Shown here piece after piece: positions 56,127 through 64,000 of a stretch of 64,000 nucleotides of DNA; the stretch's first letter is position 1; each line of letters begins with the position of its first letter. The position numbers and the translations under genes were made by a program. This DNA is from an uncultured Alphaproteobacteria bacterium (GTDB lineage Bacteria; Pseudomonadota; Alphaproteobacteria; HIMB59; GCA-002718135), in NCBI GenBank assembly GCA_902571865.1, contig CACGDO010000004.1, forward strand, positions 89,679 to 153,678, read 5' to 3'. Below the pieces are notes generated by a model, which saw only the letters and a program-made list of their open reading frames with translations, was not told the origin of the DNA and searched no databases.

Positions 56127-56606
56127 TTATTTATTTTTTTTTCTAAATAAATAAGGCTCCTCAAAATCTCCAATCCAAATTCCCTTTTTCTTTTGTTTTG
56201 CTTCTTCTTCTTCTTCAATATAATCTGTTGAATAATATCGATAAGCTATCGCCCATCCATTCAGAACCATTTCACTATTTAAATCTAAATTATCTTTGTA
56301 ACAGATTCCAATAAATCTATTATATCGATCCTTACCTTGTGTTATGCATTCAATCTTATTATTACCAATTAATTCCTTTAAGAACTTTGTTGATTCCACA
56401 CCACAATTCCAGACTTTACTATTTTTATCACATGTTTGATTTGTCTCAGGGGCATCAATAGCATGCAGTCTTATTTTATTTTTATTTATATGTATAGTAT
56501 CGCCATCAATTACTTTTGCTTTTCCAAATATAGTTTTGCCAGATGATTCTGTGCTAAAAGAAATTAAGATAAAAAATAAATTAAATATTAAGATTTTTAC
56601 TACCAT
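56127..56606 (-). CDS. Secreted thermonuclease (SNase-like)
   Basis: This 159-residue Staphylococcal-nuclease-fold protein has a signal peptide (MVVKILIFNLFFILISF), VIDGDTIHIN, IRLHAIDAPE with the first catalytic arginine, and GKDRYNRFIGICY. It probably degrades nucleic acids outside the cell. I use the ATG at 56606; the frame opens at a TTG at 56609. It overlaps the end of soxG by 26 bases, so it may be the last gene of the sox operon. Confidence 0.78.
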   Translation of the reverse strand: MVVKILIFNLFFILISFSTESSGKTIFGKAKVIDGDTIHINKNKIRLHAIDAPETNQTCDKNSKVWNCGVESTKFLKELIGNNKIECITQGKDRYNRFIGICYKDNLDLNSEMVLNGWAIAYRYYSTDYIEEEEEAKQKKKGIWIGDFEEPYLFRKKNK

Positions 56607-57156
56607 CAACTAATAAATCATAAACATATTTTGCATGTGATCTGTTTAAATGTAAATCTAGGGAAGCCTCTTCTTTATCATTATTATTTCTGATAAAAAG
56701 TACTGGTATTTTTACAAATATAGTTTGAGCTACAGAAAAATTAGTTTCCAAAATTTTCTCTAAGTTGGCTACAAGAAATTTAGAAAGTAAAATAAATACT
56801 TTTTCTCCTTCAAGCCGTAAAACAGTTTTATTAAATGAAACATCAGTTATTGCTGTTTTTTCTGGATTAAGCTTAGATTCTAATTGAGAAATAATTTCAT
56901 CTTTCTCATTTTCCGGTGTTTCAACTAACCATTCATTAGGACCAAGCCACATAATACTAATATTATTATTAAAAATTCTTACATTTGGCTCAATTGGTAA
57001 AACCAGGTTTAATACTGAGCCTATATTTTTCATAAATTCTTTATCTGAACTTTTGCCTCGTATATTTATTTTACCTGATAAAGCTCTTTCTTCTATTTTT
57101 ACTCCATTATAATTTTTTTTATTTATATTCAAAACATCACTGTAAGTTAAACTCAT
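56581..57156 (-). CDS. soxG: Sarcosine oxidase gamma subunit SoxG
   Basis: This 191-residue subunit is identified by the pattern IMWLGPNEWLVETPE and ITDVSFNKTVLRLEG and by its position after soxA. It overlaps soxA by 4 bases. It is part of the heterotetrameric sarcosine oxidase that forms glycine, 5,10-methylene-THF and H2O2. Confidence 0.85.
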   Translation of the reverse strand: MSLTYSDVLNINKKNYNGVKIEERALSGKINIRGKSSDKEFMKNIGSVLNLVLPIEPNVRIFNNNISIMWLGPNEWLVETPENEKDEIISQLESKLNPEKTAITDVSFNKTVLRLEGEKVFILLSKFLVANLEKILETNFSVAQTIFVKIPVLFIRNNNDKEEASLDLHLNRSHAKYVYDLLVDGSKNLNI

Positions 57157-60143
57157 TGGTCAACCCTTTGATTCTCAGGATCAATAAATATTGGACTAGT
57201 TATTTCTACCTCAATATTTTCATTTTCCATTGGAGCAATTAAAACACTTCCTTTTTTTTCAAGACCACCTTTAATTAAAGCTAAAGCAAAAGAACTTTTT
57301 AAATTTGGTGAATAGTAACTAGAGGTTACGTGACCAACCATTTTCATAGGTAATGCAGTTATTTCTTCAACTAATTGAGATCCTTCTTCAAGAACTTTAT
57401 TTGGATCTTTAGTTTTTAATCCAACCAATTGTTTCCTATCTTTTTTAATAGTATCACTTCTATATAATGCCCTTTTACCAATAAAATCATATTTCTTTTT
57501 ACTAACTATCCAGTCCATATCCAGATCTATTGGTGTCACTGATCCATCTGTTTCTTGACCAACAATAATAAATCCTTTTTCAGCACGAAGTACATGCATC
57601 GCTTCAGTACCATATGGTGTAATATTAAATTCTTTACCTTTATCTATACAAAGTTCCCAAAGATTTTTAGCATAGCCAGATGGAACATTTATTTCGTAAC
57701 ACATTTCCCCTGTAAAACTTATACGCATGACTCTACACTTCATTCCGTCAATATTAATATTCTTAAAACTCATATGAGGAAAATTTTCTTTTGAAAAATC
57801 AAAATCTGGAACTAGTTTTTGCATTAATTTTTTTGAATTTGGGCCATTCAAGCCTATCGTTCCATAATTTTCTGTTACTGATGTTAAATATACTTCTAAC
57901 TCTGGCCATTCTGTTTGTAACCAATCTTCTAATTTTGACATTACTGATGCCGCATTTCCTGTAGTTGTTGACATAAGATAATGATACTCATCTAATCTAG
58001 TTGTTACACCATCATCAATAACCATTCCATCGTCACCTAACATTACACCATATCGACATTTTCCAATTTCTAATTTTGACCATGAATTTGTGTAAACTCT
58101 ATTTAAAAATTCACTTACATCTCTACCCTTAATATCTATTTTACCAAGAGTTGATGCATCTAATATTCCTAGACTATCTCTAGTCGCTTTTACCTCTCTA
58201 TTTAAAGCAGATTGAAAACTTTCATTCTTTTGAGGATAATACCACGCTCTTTTCCATTGGCCTACGTCCTCAAATAAAGCTTTATTATCAATATGCCATT
58301 GATGCATTGGGCTTGTTCTCTCTAAATCAAAAAATTCTTTAACGTGACGTCCAGCAATTGCTCCAAATGTTACTGGTTTATAAGGTAAACGAAATGTCGT
58401 TGTACCTAATTCAGAGATTTCAGTATTTGTTAACTCTGATATTATTCCAAGTGCATTAACATTACTGGTCTTGCCTTGATCAGTTGCCATTCCTGTAGTT
58501 GTATATCGTTTGACATGTTCAATGGATTGAAAACCCTCTTTTAATGCTAATTTAATATCTTTTGCTGTTACATCGTTTTGAAAATCTACAAACATTTTTG
58601 TTCGTGAGATATTGTGCTTTGATGTAATCCAAACATTTTCGTGTTTGCCATGCCTCACATTATCTGATTTGTAATTTACTTCACCAAGTTCATTTTGCTG
58701 ATTATCATTTAAATATTTATATGTATCTTCTTGAGTTTTTATTAATATTTCATTTAAATTATAGTCACCATTGCAACTTCCAACACACAATGTATCTTGA
58801 TAAACTTCATTAGGAATAAAACTTCCATCTACATCTCTAAATTTGAGTTTTCCTTTTGATTGAGTAAATAAATGAACAGTAGGGGTCCAGCCACCAGCAA
58901 TTGCTAAAAGATCACATTTAATATTAATAGAAGATTTTTCATTATTGTTTTTAGTTTTTATTTTTCTTAATTTAACTTCTCTAATTTTTAATCTTCCAAT
59001 AGTATCGCTAATTTCATACCCTTTTAGAATAGTAATACCTAATTTATTTGCTTTTTTAGGGTAATATCCATCACTACCATCTCTTGTATCGACAATAGCC
59101 TCTACTTTTATACCTTGTTCAAAAAAATCTATTGCAGTTTCATAAGCACTATCATTGTTTGTAAAAAAAACTAAATTTTTTCCAGGTGCAACTCCATACT
59201 TATTTAAGTATTTTTTTGCACTGTTAGAAAGCATAATACCAGGCCTATCATTATTGTTAAAAATTATTGGTCTTTCTATTGTGCCTGTTGCTAAAATAAC
59301 TTTCTTTGATCTAATTTTCCAAATTCTTTCTTTAATACCGTTTTTTTTATCTAATCCTTTTTCTGGATTAATTTCTTGGACAGCTAATAATAAATTATAA
59401 TTTAAATAGGCAAAACAAGTTGTATTTTTTACTATTTTTATATTTGAATTTTTAGAAAGTTTATCAACTATTTTATTTTTCCATTCATTAATAGACAAAT
59501 TATCTATTTTAATATCTTGATTTCTTGTAGATAAAATTTCACCTCCAAGATCGTTTTCTTGCTCAATAAGTAATACTTTATGATTTTTATTTGCAGCAAT
59601 TTCAGCTGAAATTAACCCACTCACTCCTGCTCCAACAACTAGAACATCACAATGATAATGAAAATGTTCGTATTTGTGCGGATCATTTTTTTTTGGAGAT
59701 TTACCAAGTCCTGCAGCATGTCTTATAAAAAACTCATATGCCTTCCAAAACTTTGGTGGCCACATAAAGGTCTTGTAATAGAACCCTGCAGGAAAAAATG
59801 GTGATAGTAAATCATTTATAGCCCCTGCATCAAATTTTACTGACGGCCAATTATTTTGACTAAAAGCTTTTAACCCCTCATATATCTGGACTTCAGTCAC
59901 TCTTCTATTAGGTTCGGTATATTCTTTAGTCTCAAGCTGAACTATTCCATTAGGTTCTTCACTACCTGCGGTATAAATACCCCGCGGTCGATGATATTTA
60001 AAACCTCTTCCTACTAAGTGAACATCATTTGCAAGAAGTGCTGAAGCTAGGGTGTCGCCTTCAAATCCAAAATATTCTTTATTATCAAAATAAAACCTAA
60101 CAGACTTATTATTTTCGAGATTTTTATTATTTTTGTATCGCAT
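57153..60143 (-). CDS. soxA: Sarcosine oxidase alpha subunit SoxA
   Basis: This 996-residue subunit has an N-terminal 2Fe-2S-like/NAD domain (GFEGDTLASALLAN), a GVSGLISAE Rossmann site (VVGAGVSGLISAE) and a C-terminal GcvT domain with THF binding (about residues 630-980). Its length matches SoxA. It binds the NAD and THF moieties of the heterotetramer. Gene order soxB-soxD-soxA-soxG is the standard one. It is 8 bases downstream of soxD. Confidence 0.93.
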   Translation of the reverse strand: MRYKNNKNLENNKSVRFYFDNKEYFGFEGDTLASALLANDVHLVGRGFKYHRPRGIYTAGSEEPNGIVQLETKEYTEPNRRVTEVQIYEGLKAFSQNNWPSVKFDAGAINDLLSPFFPAGFYYKTFMWPPKFWKAYEFFIRHAAGLGKSPKKNDPHKYEHFHYHCDVLVVGAGVSGLISAEIAANKNHKVLLIEQENDLGGEILSTRNQDIKIDNLSINEWKNKIVDKLSKNSNIKIVKNTTCFAYLNYNLLLAVQEINPEKGLDKKNGIKERIWKIRSKKVILATGTIERPIIFNNNDRPGIMLSNSAKKYLNKYGVAPGKNLVFFTNNDSAYETAIDFFEQGIKVEAIVDTRDGSDGYYPKKANKLGITILKGYEISDTIGRLKIREVKLRKIKTKNNNEKSSINIKCDLLAIAGGWTPTVHLFTQSKGKLKFRDVDGSFIPNEVYQDTLCVGSCNGDYNLNEILIKTQEDTYKYLNDNQQNELGEVNYKSDNVRHGKHENVWITSKHNISRTKMFVDFQNDVTAKDIKLALKEGFQSIEHVKRYTTTGMATDQGKTSNVNALGIISELTNTEISELGTTTFRLPYKPVTFGAIAGRHVKEFFDLERTSPMHQWHIDNKALFEDVGQWKRAWYYPQKNESFQSALNREVKATRDSLGILDASTLGKIDIKGRDVSEFLNRVYTNSWSKLEIGKCRYGVMLGDDGMVIDDGVTTRLDEYHYLMSTTTGNAASVMSKLEDWLQTEWPELEVYLTSVTENYGTIGLNGPNSKKLMQKLVPDFDFSKENFPHMSFKNINIDGMKCRVMRISFTGEMCYEINVPSGYAKNLWELCIDKGKEFNITPYGTEAMHVLRAEKGFIIVGQETDGSVTPIDLDMDWIVSKKKYDFIGKRALYRSDTIKKDRKQLVGLKTKDPNKVLEEGSQLVEEITALPMKMVGHVTSSYYSPNLKSSFALALIKGGLEKKGSVLIAPMENENIEVEITSPIFIDPENQRVDQ

Positions 60144-60151
60144 CTTTATTT

Positions 60152-60508
60152 TTAAATTCTATCTTTTTTTGATGTTGATAAATTCCCAGATCCAATACTG
60201 GGCTCACCTGAAGGAGTAGCTGGAATATTTGCTTTTAATTTAGGAGGAGCTTCTCCCATCTTATATACTGCTAGAATTTCATCGGTTGAGGTATTTCTTG
60301 CTAAATTAAACCATTGTCTGCATCCATATTCATGGTTCCATCTTTCATAATGAATACCTTTTTCGTTCTTTCGCAAGAATAAATATTCTGCCCATTGATC
60401 ATCAGAGAGTTCAGGAGGATTTTTTGGTCTTGCAATATGAGCCTCACCTCCGCAAGAAAATTCAGCTTGATCTCTTTCTCCACAGTATGGGCAATTTATT
60501 AAAAACAT
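60152..60508 (-). CDS. soxD: Sarcosine oxidase delta subunit SoxD
   Basis: This 118-residue subunit has Zn-binding cysteines CPYCGERDQAEFSCGGEAH near the N-terminus and the NEKGIHYERWNHEYGCRQWFN block. It is a structural part of heterotetrameric sarcosine oxidase. It is 3 bases from soxB. Confidence 0.92.
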   Translation of the reverse strand: MFLINCPYCGERDQAEFSCGGEAHIARPKNPPELSDDQWAEYLFLRKNEKGIHYERWNHEYGCRQWFNLARNTSTDEILAVYKMGEAPPKLKANIPATPSGEPSIGSGNLSTSKKDRI

Positions 60509-60511
60509 GAT

Positions 60512-61771
60512 TTAATGTGCTACGGCAGCTGCACCATGTTCATCAACTAATTCACCGCTAGAAAATCTATTTATTGTAAAAGGAGCATTTAATTCATGGG
60601 CTTGATCATTAGCTATAGTGTGAGCAAATACCCAACCAGAACCTGGTGTTGCTTTGAAACCACCTGTTCCCCAGCCACAATTAAAATATAGTCCGTTTAT
60701 GTGAGTTTTACTTATAATGGGGCTTGCATCAGGACATATATCTACAATCCCTCCCCAATGACGAAGCATTTTCATTCTAGAAAATATTGGAAACAATTCA
60801 ACGATCGCCATTAAAGTATCTTCAACAATGTTAAAGCCACCTCTTTGAGTATATGATGTATATCCATCTGTTCCAGCACCAATAACTAATTCTCCTTTAT
60901 CTGATTGAGATACATAGGCATGAATTGTATTGGACATTACTACAGTATCAATAACTGGTTTTACTGGTTCTGAAACTAGAGCTTGCAATGGCTTGCTCTC
61001 TAAAGGTAATTTAATTCCAGCCATATTGGCAATAACACTGGTATGACCTGCTGCGGCTATTCCAATTTTATTTGAATTAATAGTTCCTTTTGTTGTCTCA
61101 ATACCAGTTACATTTCCATTTTTTACATTAATACCAGTTACTTCACAATTTTGAATTATATCAACCCCCATCTCATCAGCTCCTCTTGCATAACCCCATG
61201 CAACAGCATCATGTCTTGCAGTTCCTGCTCTTCTTTGTAGTGTTGCTCCTAAAACAGGATATCTAATATTTGGTGAAGTATTTATTATTGGACAAAATTC
61301 TTTAACTTTCTTTGTATCAAGCCATTCACAATCAATATCATTTAGTCTGTTTGCATGCCAACGTCTTTTTAATTCTCTTACATCATGAAGATTATGAGCA
61401 ACATTCAAAACTCCCCTTTGAGAAAACATTACGTTGTAATTTAATTCTTGAGACATACCTTCCCAAAGTTTTAATGCATGCTCGTATAAAGCTGCACTTT
61501 GATCCCATAAATAGTTTGATCTAATTATAGTGGTATTTCGCCCTGTATTCCCTCCGCCTATCCAACCTTTTTCAATTACTGCAATATTATTAATTCCATG
61601 GTTTTTTGCTAAATAGTACGCAGTAGTTAAGCCGTGTCCACCACCACCGACTATTATAGCATCATAATTTTTTTTTGGTTCAGGACTATTCCATGTCTTT
61701 TGCCAATTCTCATGATGACTAAAAGCGTTTCGAGCAATAGACAAAAATGAATATTTATTTTTACTAAACAT
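60512..61771 (-). CDS. soxB: Sarcosine oxidase beta subunit SoxB
   Basis: This 419-residue subunit has the FAD site [17 protein letters not shown] and the covalent FMN/FAD region with [16 protein letters not shown]. It oxidises sarcosine. Its length is typical. It follows fhs by 20 bases in the minus-strand operon. Confidence 0.94.
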   Translation of the reverse strand: MFSKNKYSFLSIARNAFSHHENWQKTWNSPEPKKNYDAIIVGGGGHGLTTAYYLAKNHGINNIAVIEKGWIGGGNTGRNTTIIRSNYLWDQSAALYEHALKLWEGMSQELNYNVMFSQRGVLNVAHNLHDVRELKRRWHANRLNDIDCEWLDTKKVKEFCPIINTSPNIRYPVLGATLQRRAGTARHDAVAWGYARGADEMGVDIIQNCEVTGINVKNGNVTGIETTKGTINSNKIGIAAAGHTSVIANMAGIKLPLESKPLQALVSEPVKPVIDTVVMSNTIHAYVSQSDKGELVIGAGTDGYTSYTQRGGFNIVEDTLMAIVELFPIFSRMKMLRHWGGIVDICPDASPIISKTHINGLYFNCGWGTGGFKATPGSGWVFAHTIANDQAHELNAPFTINRFSSGELVDEHGAAAVAH

Positions 61772-61791
61772 TATTATTCTATATAGCAGTT

Positions 61792-63465
61792 TTAAAAAAG
61801 ACCTTCAATTTCTCCTTGATCATTTAGCTTTATCGAATTTGCCGCAGGAACACTTGGCAGACCTGGCATGGTCATAATATCGCCGCAGACAACTACTATG
61901 AATTCTGCTCCTGATGACAATCTTACCTCTCTTATAGGCAAAACGTGGCCTGTAGGCGCACCTTTTAAATTGGGGTCAGTTGAAAAACTATATTGAGTTT
62001 TTGCAATGCAAACAGGTAATTTGCCAAATCCTTTAGTTTCAAAATCCTTCAATTGTTGACGTACTTTCGTATCTGCCACAACTTCACTTGCGTGATAAAT
62101 CTCTTGTGCAATTTTTTCTATTTTTTTGAATAGAGTTAAATCATCTTCATATAAAAATTTAAATGTATTCTTATTATCTTCACAAATATCTATTACATTT
62201 TGAGCTAATTCAGTTGCACCATCACCACCGTTGGACCAGTGAGTGCACATAGAAGCCTTGACTCCTTGAGTTGTACAAAAGCTAAGAACGGCATTAACTT
62301 CAGCTTTAGAATCAGTGACAAAATGATTAATAGCAACAGTTACTGGTAATCCAAATTTTCTAACATTATTTATATGTCTTTCTAGATTTACTAAACCTTT
62401 TTTAAGAGCATTTACATTTTCATTTTTTAAATCTTCTTTTGAAACATCGCCATGCATTTTTAGTGCTCTAATTGTAGCTACCAAAACCACACAATCAGGT
62501 TTTAGATTTGATTTTCTACATTTTATATCAAGGAATTTTTCTGCTCCTAGATCAGCTCCAAAGCCTGCTTCAGTTACAACGTAATCACTTAATTTTAAAC
62601 TAGCTTTAGTCGCAATTACAGAATTGCAACCATGAGCAATATTTGCAAATGGCCCACCATGAATTATAGCAGGATTATTTTCTAACGTTTGTGTTATGTT
62701 TGGCCTAATGGCATCTTTTAATAATACTGTCATTGGTCCTTCTGCCTTTAAATCTTTTGCATAAATAGCTTTTTTGTCTCGTGTATAAGCAATAGTTATA
62801 TTTCCAATTCTCTCTTCAAGATCTTTTAAATCTTTTGCTAAGCAGAAAATTGCCATTATCTCCGATGCAACAGTAATATCAAAACCATCTTGTCTAGGAT
62901 ATCCATTTGCAACTCCTCCTAAATCAACAACAATAGATCTAAGTGATCTATCATTCATATCCATTACTCTCTTCCAAACAACCCTTCTAACATCAATATT
63001 TAATTTATTTCCCCAGTAGATATGATTATCAATTAATGCAGAAAGTAAATTATGAGCGGATGTAATTGCATGAAAATCTCCAGTAAAATGTAAATTAATT
63101 TGCTCCATTGGTACTACTTGAGCATAGCCACCACCAGCTGCACCACCTTTCATACCGAATGATGGTCCAAGACTCGGCTCTCTTAAACAAACTATTGATT
63201 TTTTTCCTAGTTTATTAAGACCATCACTTAATCCAACAGAAGTTGTTGTTTTACCTTCTCCTGCTGGTGTTGGAGTTATTGCTGAGACTAGAACAAGTTT
63301 ACCATCTTTATTTTTATTAAGTGACTCTATGTACTCCAAGTTTATTTTTGCTATATGACGACCCATAGGACTGAAGGCTTCAGGTGTGTCTGGTACATCA
63401 AGCCCTTTTAGAATTTCACTAATAGGCTTCATTTTAGCTTTTCTTGCTATTTCAATATCTGACAT
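61792..63465 (-). CDS. fhs: Formate-tetrahydrofolate ligase
   Basis: This 557-residue ligase has the P-loop [11 protein letters not shown] (65-75), [24 protein letters not shown] and [10 protein letters not shown]. It interconverts formate plus THF and 10-formyl-THF. Gene order metF-fhs-sox suggests it completes oxidation of the methyl groups released by sarcosine oxidase. Confidence 0.95.
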   Translation of the reverse strand: MSDIEIARKAKMKPISEILKGLDVPDTPEAFSPMGRHIAKINLEYIESLNKNKDGKLVLVSAITPTPAGEGKTTTSVGLSDGLNKLGKKSIVCLREPSLGPSFGMKGGAAGGGYAQVVPMEQINLHFTGDFHAITSAHNLLSALIDNHIYWGNKLNIDVRRVVWKRVMDMNDRSLRSIVVDLGGVANGYPRQDGFDITVASEIMAIFCLAKDLKDLEERIGNITIAYTRDKKAIYAKDLKAEGPMTVLLKDAIRPNITQTLENNPAIIHGGPFANIAHGCNSVIATKASLKLSDYVVTEAGFGADLGAEKFLDIKCRKSNLKPDCVVLVATIRALKMHGDVSKEDLKNENVNALKKGLVNLERHINNVRKFGLPVTVAINHFVTDSKAEVNAVLSFCTTQGVKASMCTHWSNGGDGATELAQNVIDICEDNKNTFKFLYEDDLTLFKKIEKIAQEIYHASEVVADTKVRQQLKDFETKGFGKLPVCIAKTQYSFSTDPNLKGAPTGHVLPIREVRLSSGAEFIVVVCGDIMTMPGLPSVPAANSIKLNDQGEIEGLF

Positions 63466-63558
63466 GAGACTCCTTAATTATTAGATTCTTAACCTATAAA
63501 TTAACTTAAATATCAAACAACTTTTGTTTCATTAAAAGATAAAAAAATTGTGAAGAAG

Positions 63559-64000
63559 CTAATTTAACTCGAATTTCTGTTTGTTATTATAAGAAAAATC
63601 TGAGTTATTAAATTGATTTAACCACTCTGATGTTTTTTTCATACCACCAAATGCATAGAAGTGTATTTTTTCAAGTTTAGAGTCTTTGTTTATTTCGATA
63701 TGTTCAGCAAGATCATAAATTAATTTGTCAGGAGTACTCAATGTTGCAAGTTTAGTTAAGTTAAAAGCCTGTTTTGTAATAAATCTTAAAGAATTTCCAA
63801 TACCGCAAGACCTTGCATAATTTACTAATGTTTTAATAGAGGCAGGACCTGGTATTCCAGCATGGATAGGTAATTTATTTCCAATTTTTACTAAGTGTTT
63901 TTCCCAGTCGATTAAAGATTTAGCTTCAAAAAAAAATTGTGTTGCTAAATACATTTTAAAATCAACATTTTTTGCAAAATCATTCTTCTGTTTAATTGCT
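63559..64000 (-). CDS. Methylenetetrahydrofolate reductase (MetF-like), partial
   Basis: The frame stays open to the window edge, so only the C-terminal 147 codons are seen and the N-terminus is missing. The LATQFFFEA segment, PIHAGIPGP and the C-terminal blocks match the MetF TIM barrel. In one-carbon catabolism a MetF-type enzyme can run in the oxidative direction. It is first in the metF-fhs-soxBDAG operon, 93 bases upstream of fhs. Confidence 0.78.
   Translation of the reverse strand, partial: AIKQKNDFAKNVDFKMYLATQFFFEAKSLIDWEKHLVKIGNKLPIHAGIPGPASIKTLVNYARSCGIGNSLRFITKQAFNLTKLATLSTPDKLIYDLAEHIEINKDSKLEKIHFYAFGGMKKTSEWLNQFNNSDFSYNNKQKFELN

Overview
The window is low-GC (roughly 30 percent by eye), densely packed DNA. 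Genes repeatedly overlap by 4 bases or sit 1 to 10 bases apart, and there are no long gaps. The content points to a streamlined marine alphaproteobacterium, in the SAR11-like or AEGEAN-169/HIMB59-like range: heterotetrameric sarcosine oxidase, dimethylglycine dehydrogenase with ETF and ETF-QO, formate-THF ligase, argD-argF, RecX, ApaG and a ligase-associated repair cassette. This lineage is an inference from gene content and composition; no rRNA gene is present to fix it.

Region by region: (1) 1-19.7 kb is a substrate-scavenging region. A plus-strand operon (591-9974) encodes an LplABC-type ABC importer without its own ATPase, a GH33-like sialidase, two tandem phytanoyl-CoA-dioxygenase-family proteins, a class IV aminotransferase, a DapA/NanA-fold lyase and an M81-family protein. 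Facing it, a minus-strand operon (18592-9971) encodes a peptide-type ABC importer followed immediately by N-acetylneuraminate lyase (nanA), ManNAc-6-P epimerase (nanE) and a class III aminotransferase. Together they look like uptake and breakdown of sialic acid or another nonulosonic acid. The solute-binding protein of the second importer appears circularly permuted. (2) 19.8-25.4 kb holds the four-gene ligase-associated DNA damage response set (ATP-dependent ligase, exonuclease, DEXH helicase, PdeM phosphoesterase). (3) 25.4-29 kb has small membrane and secreted proteins, including an FG-GAP/UnbV protein. (4) 29.1-32.1 kb is a tRNA-Gln gene followed by two very small tandem integrated elements. 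The 3' half of the tRNA is repeated at each junction, and each element carries a pair of 9-base repeats, 11 bases apart, at both ends. No integrase is present. (5) 32.1-46.5 kb is mostly core genes: SH3 protein, tRNA-Arg, GT61 glycosyltransferase, SppA, groESL behind a CIRCE operator, glutathione peroxidase, MscS, AI-2E exporter, RecX, ABC-2 permease, argD-argF, TrkH, ApaG and an OmpA-like lipoprotein. (6) 46.7-64 kb is methyl-group and one-carbon metabolism: a DmdA/GcvT-family protein, dimethylglycine dehydrogenase, EtfBA and ETF-QO on the plus strand, and metF-fhs-soxBDAG on the minus strand.

The strongest candidates for something undescribed are the two integrase-less tRNA-Gln elements with conserved arm-site geometry, and the permuted family 5 solute-binding protein in a nonulosonate operon.
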